From: Gemmatimonadales bacterium
GTDB taxonomy: Bacteria; Gemmatimonadota; Gemmatimonadetes; Gemmatimonadales; GWC2-71-9
Direction: 5' to 3'
Length of the DNA stretch: 5,674 nt
Assembly: GCA_013816685.1 (NCBI GenBank)
Contig: JACDDX010000122.1
Location: 1-5,674 of the forward strand
Part shown: piece by piece, positions 1 to 5,041 of the stretch
Numbering within the stretch: position 1 is the stretch's first letter
How the letters are laid out: every line of letters starts with the position of its first letter
Translations under genes and position numbers: made by a program
The notes under the pieces: generated by a model
The model's input: the letters and a program-made list of their open reading frames with translations, nothing else
Database searches by the model: none
What the model was told of the DNA's origin: nothing

Positions 1-267
1 GGTACACGCCGCGTCCAGCACCACGCCGTTCACCACCACGGCGGGCACCGTGGGGAACTGCGGGCTCGAGATGGCGCCCCGGGCGAAGATCAGCACATCG
101 TCGGTGAGGTTGAGGACGGCGGTGCGGGTCGCCGTGACGTTCCGGAAGGTCGTCGTCTCGAGGAAGGGTTTGAGGACGATGGTCTCCTCTCCCCATTCGA
201 CCCCCATCGGCGCGAAGTTGATCGTGCCGGCCGAGTCGAGCGAGGTGACGATCGTCTCGATGATCAT
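1..267 (-). CDS. DUF447-family flavin-reductase-like protein, 5' part only
   Basis: The 89 N-terminal residues are visible and the gene runs off the left edge. The protein opens MIIETIVTSLDSAGTINFAP, followed by MGVEW at 21-25, a VLKPF segment at 31-35 and a NLTDD segment at 53-57. This order (ETIVT, APMGV, LKPF, NxTDD) is what I recognise as DUF447, an FMN-binding split-barrel family found in methanogens and in bacteria with H4MPT-linked C1 genes. Its biochemical role is not established to my knowledge; flavin binding is inferred from the fold. The ATG at 265-267 overlaps the pabA stop as ATGA, so it is the last visible gene of the operon and is probably translated by coupling, since no good Shine-Dalgarno precedes it. 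It sits where a pabC lyase might be expected, but it is not related to aminotransferase class IV. I am confident of the reading frame and fairly confident of the family. Confidence 0.85.
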   Translation of the reverse strand, partial: MIIETIVTSLDSAGTINFAPMGVEWGEETIVLKPFLETTTFRNVTATRTAVLNLTDDVLIFARGAISSPQFPTVPAVVVNGVVLDAACT

Positions 268-926
268 GCGCCGCCGGCGTACCACGGCGGCAAATCCGCG
301 GCGCTGGCGACGCCGATGGCCGAGCTGTGGTCTGCCGTCGCCGGGAAGGCCCGCGACGGCGCATCGGCGTGGAGGAACCGGTCGAGCATCCGATAGCCAT
401 GCTCGGTCAGCACCGACTCCGGATGGAACTGCACGCCATGCACCGGATAGTCGCGGTGCTGCACCGCCATGATCTCGCCGTCGTCGGAGGTGGCGGTCAC
501 CTGGAGCTCGGGCGGGACCGACTCCGGCGCGATGACCAGCGAGTGATAGCGGGTGGCGGTGAACGGATCCGGCAGTTCCCGGAACAGGCCGGTCCCCCGA
601 TGCCGGATGCTGGAGGTCTTGCCGTGCATCGGGCGGCCGGCGCGCACGATCTCCGCGCCATAGGCGGCCCCGATGCACTGATGACCCAGACAGACGCCCA
701 GGATCGGAATCGCGGGTCCCGCCCGGCGCACGAGGTCAGTCGAGATTCCCGCCTCCCTGGGCGTGCATGGACCGGGCGAAATGATGATGTGCGACGGCGC
801 CATCGTCAGCACATCGTCCACCGTGAGCGAATCGTGGCGGCGCACCAGCGGCGCTTCGCCCAGCTCGCGCACGTAGCGGGCAAGATTGAAGACGAACGAG
901 TCGTAGTTGTCGATCAGCAGGATCAT
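264..926 (-). CDS. pabA: Aminodeoxychorismate synthase component II (glutamine amidotransferase)
   Basis: This is a class I glutamine amidotransferase of 220 residues. It hydrolyses glutamine and passes ammonia to PabB for making 4-amino-4-deoxychorismate from chorismate in the cytoplasm. The start MILLIDNYDSF is typical. The oxyanion loop ISPGPCTP is at 49-56, the nucleophile Cys79 lies in GVCLGHQ, and the catalytic pair His168 and Glu170 lies in GVQFHPES. The domain ends near residue 185; the remaining 35 or so residues are an Ala/Ser/Pro-rich tail not usual for PabA (about 190 residues). The tail's coding sequence runs into the DUF447 start through an ATGA overlap. The ATG at 924-926 lies 13 nt after the pabB stop with no clear Shine-Dalgarno. 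TrpG cannot be excluded from this sequence alone because PabA and TrpG are often interchangeable, but the partner is PabB-type and the neighbourhood is pterin-related, so PabA is preferred. Confidence 0.93.
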   Translation of the reverse strand: MILLIDNYDSFVFNLARYVRELGEAPLVRRHDSLTVDDVLTMAPSHIIISPGPCTPREAGISTDLVRRAGPAIPILGVCLGHQCIGAAYGAEIVRAGRPMHGKTSSIRHRGTGLFRELPDPFTATRYHSLVIAPESVPPELQVTATSDDGEIMAVQHRDYPVHGVQFHPESVLTEHGYRMLDRFLHADAPSRAFPATADHSSAIGVASAADLPPWYAGGA

Positions 927-939
927 GCGTTCAGGCGCA

Positions 940-2358
940 TCATGCGAGCACGTCGATCAGAGCGCGGGCCTTGTCCAGGGTCTCCCGGTACTCCAGTTCG
1001 GGATCGGAATCGGCTACGATCCCGCCTCCTGCCTGGAAGTATACCCGTCCCCCCATGGCCACATAGGTGCGGATGACGATGCTGGTATCCATGGTGCCGG
1101 TGACGCTGAGATAGCCGACGGAGCCGCAGTACACACCGCGTCGGGTCGGCTCCAGCTCCGCGATGATCTCCATTGCCCGCACCTTGGGCGCGCCGGTGAT
1201 GGACCCGCCGGGAAAGGCGGCCCGCAGTAGGTCCACCGCATCGGCGCGCGGCTCCAGCCCGCCGACGACGGTCGACACCAGGTGGTGCACCGTCGGATGC
1301 TGCTCCAGCGCGAACAGCTCGGGTACCCGCACCGTCCCCGGGCGGCAGACCCGCGACAGATCGTTCCGCAGCAGGTCCACGATCATCAGATTTTCCGCGC
1401 GATCCTTCTCGCTCTCGGCCAGCGCACGGCCGAGCGCGGCATCGTGCATCGGGCCGAGCCCACGCGGACGGGTGCCCTTGATCGGCCTGGTCTCGACCTG
1501 ACCGTCGACGTCAAGCCGGAGGAAGCGCTCCGGAGACGCGCTCATCACCTGGTGATCGCCGGCGTCGAACCACGCCGCAAACGCGGCCGGATTGTGCCGC
1601 CGGAGCCGCTGGTACAGCGCGAACGGCGCGTCGCGGAGCGGCGCCTCGAGCCGCTGGGACAGGTTGGCCTGGAAGATGTCGCCCGCGACGATGTACTCCC
1701 GCACCCGTGTGACCGCGTCGAGATAGCCGCGATGCGTGAACGTGGAGCGCAGCCCGGTCGCCTCCGCACGTTCGACGGCAAGGACGGGATAGGTCGGTGG
1801 ACCCTCGCCGGCCGTCCGCCGGCCCTGCGGCGGGGTCGGCGTGACGGATCCGGCGCTCCGCTCCAGACGGGCCCGCACGAAGTCGGCCCGCTCCCGGGCG
1901 CGGCGCTCCCGCGCGACACCCTGCTCGGGTATGCCGGTCGAGATCAGCCACGCTGCGCCGCTCTGATGATCCCACGCGATGACCCAGTCGTACAGGCCGA
2001 GCACGGCCTCGGGCAGGAGCAGATCGTCGTAGCGGGCCCGGGGCAGCCGCTCGAGCACCGCGCCGTAGTCGTACCCGATGTAGCCGGCGGCACCGCCCTG
2101 GAACGGCGGCAGCCCGGCCACCGGGGCGGCGGCGAACTCGCGGAGCCAGTCGCAGACGATCGCGAGCGGATCACCCATCCCCGTGCCACGCACGATGGCG
2201 ACCGGATCGGCCGTGAGAAACGAGTACCGACCCAGGTGGGCCGGATCGGCGGCGCTGTCGAGCAGCAGCGGATAGGGCAGATCGAGGAACCTCGCCGCCG
2301 CCTCGACGGGACTCGCAACGGTGCCCAGCAGGTCGACGATTGGTGGCTGGGCGCTCAC
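940..2358 (-). CDS. pabB: Aminodeoxychorismate synthase component I
   Basis: This 472-residue chorismate-utilising enzyme converts chorismate and ammonia (from PabA) to 4-amino-4-deoxychorismate, the precursor of 4-aminobenzoate. The N-terminal domain has the YSFLTADP segment at 45-52 and a GYIGYDYG segment at 92-99. A variable Pro/Arg-rich linker spans about 165-205. The catalytic domain carries GDIFQANLSQR (226-236), RPIKGTRPRG (291-300), VDLLRNDLSR (327-336), PGGSITGAPK (383-392) and a C-terminal GGGIVADSDPE (444-454). Lys294 in PIKGTRPRG marks PabB: anthranilate synthase TrpE has Ala at this position, and this Lys is the known nucleophile of E. coli PabB. The GTG start (2356-2358) overlaps the upstream stop as GTGA, indicating translational coupling. 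The position directly after a DHPS-like gene suggests it supplies 4-aminobenzoate for H4MPT, though it could also serve folate. No pabC lyase is visible in the window. Confidence 0.95.
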   Translation of the reverse strand: MSAQPPIVDLLGTVASPVEAAARFLDLPYPLLLDSAADPAHLGRYSFLTADPVAIVRGTGMGDPLAIVCDWLREFAAAPVAGLPPFQGGAAGYIGYDYGAVLERLPRARYDDLLLPEAVLGLYDWVIAWDHQSGAAWLISTGIPEQGVARERRARERADFVRARLERSAGSVTPTPPQGRRTAGEGPPTYPVLAVERAEATGLRSTFTHRGYLDAVTRVREYIVAGDIFQANLSQRLEAPLRDAPFALYQRLRRHNPAAFAAWFDAGDHQVMSASPERFLRLDVDGQVETRPIKGTRPRGLGPMHDAALGRALAESEKDRAENLMIVDLLRNDLSRVCRPGTVRVPELFALEQHPTVHHLVSTVVGGLEPRADAVDLLRAAFPGGSITGAPKVRAMEIIAELEPTRRGVYCGSVGYLSVTGTMDTSIVIRTYVAMGGRVYFQAGGGIVADSDPELEYRETLDKARALIDVLA

Positions 2359-3794
2359 GCGTCGTCGCCGGCGCTCCCGGCCGTCCTCCGACGCCGCTGG
2401 GTGAGCTTGACGTGCTCGGACTTCTGGTCATCCGCCGGCGTGAGGTAGCCCCACGCGAGCGCGCCTTCCTGCCGGTAGGTCTTGCCGAGCGTGATCGCGA
2501 GTCGCGCTTTCATCAGCTCGCGGCCGAGATAGAAGGCGTGAGTCGGCTCGTCGACGCCGAGCTGGGTGAAAATCTCCTGGATGTCGGTGCCGCGGACGAA
2601 CCGGTCGCTGTTGAACACCGTGATGGTGGTGCGGTCGGCAAAGATCCGGAAGTTGCCATCGGTCACCGCTCGCTGCAGCTCGCGGAGCTCGGCCTCGTCA
2701 TAGGCCAGGATCTCCGGATCCTTGACCGTCACCAGCCGGTCGTCCACCCCTTTCGGCAGCGTCCGCCGCGTGACCGCGTGGTGCATGAGCCGCCGGGCAA
2801 CGTCGACTTCGCGCACTGCGCCGCGTGCCCAGGGGATCACCTCGGTCGTGAGCACCGCGCGCACGCCGGTTTCCTCGCAGATGGCCATCAGCACCGCGTT
2901 GACGCCTGTGGTGTCGGCGCTGGTGAGCTCGGTGATGTTGCCGATGCCCATGAGCTGCCCCGCGCCGGGGTAGCGGCGGTGGATCTCGGCGTACCGCCCC
3001 AGCGAGGCCATGAACCCGAAGCCGATCGGTTCGATGATCGGATCGATGAGGTAGCCGACGTTCCAGCGCTCCAACGCCTCGATGCTCGGGCCCAGCGTGT
3101 CGATGCTCTCGCCGAAATCGGGGATGACCACGACGCGCGCACCGCTGCCGGCGACCTCGCGCGCCACCTCCAGATTGGAGCCGTTGACGCTCAAGACCAG
3201 CTCGGCCCCCGCCTCGACCGCGGTTCGGATCTCGGCCGGATCGAAGCTGTCGACGCTGACGCGCATGCCGGCGTCGCGCAGCTCGCGGACGACATCGCCG
3301 AGCTCGGGGAAGGGAAGGCCGGGCGTGCAGCCGATGTCGATGATGTCGGCACCGCTGGCGCGGAAGTACTCGGCCGTCTCGCGCACCGCCGGAGGCGAGA
3401 GCCGGGGCGCGTTGTTGATCTCGGCGAGGATCTCGATGGTGTAGGCGCCGTAGTCGATGGCGGCAGCGGCGCGGCCGAAATGGCGCGGGATCTCGCGGAG
3501 GTCCTTGGGGCCCTTTGCGACCGCCACGCCGAACTTCTCGCGGATGACTTCGGGATCGCCTTCGCAGAGTCCGGGAATGAGGATGAGGTCGGTGCCCTCT
3601 GGCACCTGCAGGAACCGCGCGATCCACGGCGTGGTCATGAGTGCCGCGACCGTGATCTTGAGGACCGCGACCTCCGCTTCGAACGGAGGCCGCATCTCGT
3701 CGAGCGTGCGCCGGAGGGCCGGCTCCGCCAGCTTGCCGGTAACGAAGAGAACCTTTGCGGGCAGCCTTACCTCGGGTCGCCCGGACGCACCCAC
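2355..3794 (-). CDS. Dihydropteroate synthase-like protein with N-terminal DUF6513-type domain, probably H4MPT biosynthesis
   Basis: About 479 residues, far longer than folate DHPS (about 280). Residues 13-110 form an extra N-terminal domain (VLFVTGKLAEP at 15-25), of the kind called DUF6513. Residues about 120-345 form a pterin-binding TIM barrel: EINNAP (125-130), GADIIDIGCTPG (148-159), VSVDSF (179-184), LSVNGS (201-206), LIDPIIEP (249-256), LMGIGNIT (281-288). The Asp and Asn positions that hold pterin in DHPS are kept, but the ESTRPG loop is shortened to CTPG and the SRK motif is replaced by IGN. The C-terminus has a conserved-looking block (LGRELMKARLAITLGKTYRQ, 423-442) like that of archaeal DHPS-related proteins. 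The exact reaction is inferred; archaeal work has assigned the pterin-aryl condensation to an unrelated enzyme family (MJ0301). The start is uncertain: GTG at 3792-3794 overlaps the PCD gene by 28 nt, while an in-frame CTG at 3762-3764 follows GAGGTAAGG. Confidence 0.88.
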   Translation of the reverse strand: MGASGRPEVRLPAKVLFVTGKLAEPALRRTLDEMRPPFEAEVAVLKITVAALMTTPWIARFLQVPEGTDLILIPGLCEGDPEVIREKFGVAVAKGPKDLREIPRHFGRAAAAIDYGAYTIEILAEINNAPRLSPPAVRETAEYFRASGADIIDIGCTPGLPFPELGDVVRELRDAGMRVSVDSFDPAEIRTAVEAGAELVLSVNGSNLEVAREVAGSGARVVVIPDFGESIDTLGPSIEALERWNVGYLIDPIIEPIGFGFMASLGRYAEIHRRYPGAGQLMGIGNITELTSADTTGVNAVLMAICEETGVRAVLTTEVIPWARGAVREVDVARRLMHHAVTRRTLPKGVDDRLVTVKDPEILAYDEAELRELQRAVTDGNFRIFADRTTITVFNSDRFVRGTDIQEIFTQLGVDEPTHAFYLGRELMKARLAITLGKTYRQEGALAWGYLTPADDQKSEHVKLTQRRRRTAGSAGDDA

Positions 3795-4129
3795 TTGTTG
3801 GGTGTGCCCTCGAGCGCGCCGCCCTGTGGTCGCCAGAGCGCCGTGTCTTCGATCTTCCTCGCGAGCTCGAAGTCCTTGTCGCTGATTCCGCCGGCGGCAT
3901 GGTTCTGCAACTTGACGATGACCCGGCCCCAGGTCACCGACAGATCGGGATGGTGATAGGCCGCCTCGGCGAGGTAGCCGATCAGGTTCACCAGCTGCAG
4001 CGTCGTCGGCCAGCCGTCCGTCTTGTAGGTTCGGCGGATCCAGCCTTCCTCGTACCACCATCCGGGCAGCTCCTTGAGCCGCTCGGCTATTTCACGTTCG
4101 TCGTAGGTCCGTTCCTTGGTCGCGGGCAT
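3767..4129 (-). CDS. Pterin-4a-carbinolamine dehydratase-like protein (PCD/DCoH family)
   Basis: A small 120-residue protein of the family that dehydrates 4a-hydroxytetrahydropterins to quinonoid dihydropterin. The family signature is clear: Glu55, His59-His60-Pro61 in EAAYHHPDLSVTW, Trp67, then VKLQNHAAGGIS (72-83) with His77, and a helix DFELARKIE (86-94). The final 26 residues (WRPQGGALEGTPNKWV and a short tail) extend beyond the usual PCD end. The ATG at 4127-4129 is chosen because GAGGAGG lies four bases upstream; an in-frame TTG at 4151-4153 would add eight residues but lacks such a site. It follows the SDR by 42 nt and runs into the DHPS-like gene. There is no aromatic amino acid hydroxylase in view, so the classical recycling role is unlikely; a role in making or repairing H4MPT pterin intermediates is inferred from context only. 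The family is sure, the substrate unknown. Confidence 0.92.
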   Translation of the reverse strand: MPATKERTYDEREIAERLKELPGWWYEEGWIRRTYKTDGWPTTLQLVNLIGYLAEAAYHHPDLSVTWGRVIVKLQNHAAGGISDKDFELARKIEDTALWRPQGGALEGTPNKWVRPGDPR

Positions 4130-4133
4130 CCTG

Positions 4134-4140
4134 CCTCCTC
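4134..4140 (-). promoter_or_regulatory. Shine-Dalgarno site of the PCD-like gene
   Basis: On the minus strand this reads GAGGAGG, four bases before the ATG at 4127-4129. It is the strongest ribosome binding site in the operon and decides the start of the PCD-like gene in favour of this ATG over the upstream TTG. Confidence 0.8.
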
Positions 4141-4171
4141 GGGTGTGGCCCAACCCTGCATGGACCCTGCC

Positions 4172-4945
4172 TTACATTACCACGCCGCCGTTCACCATGA
4201 TCATCTGGCCGGTCATGAAGGCCGCGTCGTCGCTGGCCAGGAACACGGCCGCGCCGGCCAGATCATCCGGCGCACCCCATCGGTGCAGCGGCGTCCGCTT
4301 TTTCACCGACTCGACCCAGCGCTCGTCGGCGGCGTCGCCGAACGCGGTCTGGATGAATCCGGGGGCCAGCACGTTGACACGGATGTCGGGTGCGACCTCC
4401 CGCGCCATCGAGCGGCTGAAGCTGGCGATGCCGCCCTTGGCCGCGGCGTACACCATCGGATTCTCGCCCTCGAGACCAAGGGTAACGTGGTCCCAGGACA
4501 TGTTGATGATGATTCCGCTGCCGCCCTGCCGGCGCATCAGCTCGACCGCCGCCCACGAGGCAATCACAGTACCGCGCAAGTCCACGGCGAGCACAAGATC
4601 GAGCTTCTCGACTCGGGACAGCCGCCCGCTGTCACCGGTGAGGATGTCGGCGCCGGCGTTGTTGATCCACACGTCCACCCGTTCCGAGCGTCGCTCGAGC
4701 TCGGCCGTGAGCGCCTGGACCTCTTCCTCGCGGGCGATGTCGGCACGGATCAGCTCCGCCCGCCGACCCGCGGCGCGAATCGCCGCGGCGGTGGCCTCCC
4801 CGCCCTCGCGGTTGCCGCGGTAGGTGACGGCGACGTCGGCACCTTCGTTCGCGCACCGGATCGCGATCGCCCGGCCGATCCCGCTCGACGCGCCTGTGAC
4901 GAGCACCGTCTTGCCGGTCAAACGTCCCCGTGCGTCGGTCACCAT
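4172..4945 (-). CDS. Short-chain dehydrogenase/reductase with atypical catalytic residues
   Basis: A 257-residue classical-type SDR, presumably an NAD(P)H-dependent oxidoreductase in the cytoplasm. Visible motifs are the nucleotide-binding TGASSGIG (17-24), VTYRGNR after the second strand (40-46, where the Arg suggests NADPH preference), ADI at 68-70, NNAGA (95-99), Tyr166 and Lys170 in YAAAK, and PGF (195-197). The C-terminal TGQMIMVNGG (245-254) is usual. Two of the four catalytic positions differ: the Asn expected in the NxxG helix is Asp122 (VDLRGT), and the expected Ser is Trp151, followed by Asp152 (INMSWDHV), with a loop about two residues longer than usual before Tyr166. Pteridine reductase PTR1 and FolM also have Asp in place of Ser, so a pterin reductase role is possible, but TGASSGIG lacks their Arg variant. 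The ATG follows GGGGAGG. It is the first gene of the minus-strand operon. The substrate cannot be named from sequence. Confidence 0.9.
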   Translation of the reverse strand: MVTDARGRLTGKTVLVTGASSGIGRAIAIRCANEGADVAVTYRGNREGGEATAAAIRAAGRRAELIRADIAREEEVQALTAELERRSERVDVWINNAGADILTGDSGRLSRVEKLDLVLAVDLRGTVIASWAAVELMRRQGGSGIIINMSWDHVTLGLEGENPMVYAAAKGGIASFSRSMAREVAPDIRVNVLAPGFIQTAFGDAADERWVESVKKRTPLHRWGAPDDLAGAAVFLASDDAAFMTGQMIMVNGGVVM

Positions 4946-4948
4946 CCG

Positions 4949-4955
4949 CCTCCCC
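4949..4955 (-). promoter_or_regulatory. Shine-Dalgarno site of the SDR gene
   Basis: On the minus strand this reads GGGGAGG, three bases before the ATG at 4943-4945. The spacing is a little short for the full heptamer but suitable for its GGGGAG part. It supports this ATG over any start farther upstream, where the open frame only continues as antisense to mfnB. Confidence 0.65.
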
Positions 4956-4978
4956 GCCGCTTCCGCTGCGCCATCGCG

Positions 4979-5007
4979 TTTCCACTCCGGCCCCGGTCTG
5001 GTAACAT
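4979..5007 (+). promoter_or_regulatory. Candidate sigma70-type promoter for mfnB
   Basis: TTTCCA (4979-4984) matches the -35 consensus at four of six positions. After exactly 17 bases comes TAACAT (5002-5007), also four of six for the -10. TGG directly before it gives an extended -10. Transcription would begin near 5014, leaving a leader of about 28 bases to the GTG. The elements lie in the only AT-richer patch of the divergent intergenic region. This is read by eye against the E. coli consensus, which may not apply to this organism. Confidence 0.4.
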
Positions 5008-5030
5008 AGAGTCGACAGGGTCTCTCACAA
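5003..5030 (-). promoter_or_regulatory. Candidate promoter for the minus-strand pterin operon
   Basis: Read on the minus strand, TTGTGA (5025-5030) and TATGTT (5003-5008) lie 16 bases apart; each matches the consensus at four of six positions. Transcription would start near 4996 and leave a leader of about 50 bases to the SDR start. The -10 overlaps the -10 proposed for mfnB on the other strand, and the -35 overlaps the start of the mfnB ribosome binding site. The call rests on consensus matching only. Confidence 0.33.
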
Positions 5031-5035
5031 GGGAG
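5029..5035 (+). promoter_or_regulatory. Shine-Dalgarno site of mfnB
   Basis: AAGGGAG lies six bases before the GTG at 5042-5044. The spacing selects this GTG rather than the out-of-frame GTG at 5038, which would sit only two bases after the site and opens a frame with no recognisable protein. Confidence 0.75.
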
Positions 5036-5041
5036 CGGTGC

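Noticed and set aside
327..1076. Open frame of 249 codons on the plus strand
   Set aside because: It is antisense to pabA and the end of pabB; composition is typical of a shadow frame and no motif was seen.
940..2358. Anthranilate synthase component I (TrpE) as identity
   Set aside because: The RPIKGTRPRG segment has the Lys of PabB where TrpE has Ala, and the neighbours are pterin genes, not trp genes.
1282..2448. Open frame of 388 codons on the plus strand
   Set aside because: It is antisense to pabB, which has all its family motifs; the plus-strand product is Arg/Gly/Pro-rich without any domain.
2340..3956. Open frame of 538 codons on the plus strand
   Set aside because: It lies exactly opposite the DHPS-like gene, is rich in Arg, Asp, Gly and Ala with no recognisable motif, and is a normal antisense shadow in GC-rich coding DNA.
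4130..4171. Possible terminator or regulatory hairpin between the SDR and PCD-like genes
   Set aside because: Only weak pairing (GGTCC with GGGCC across a ten-base loop, needing a G-U pair) and a repeated GCAGGGT were seen; there is no following T run and the genes appear co-transcribed.
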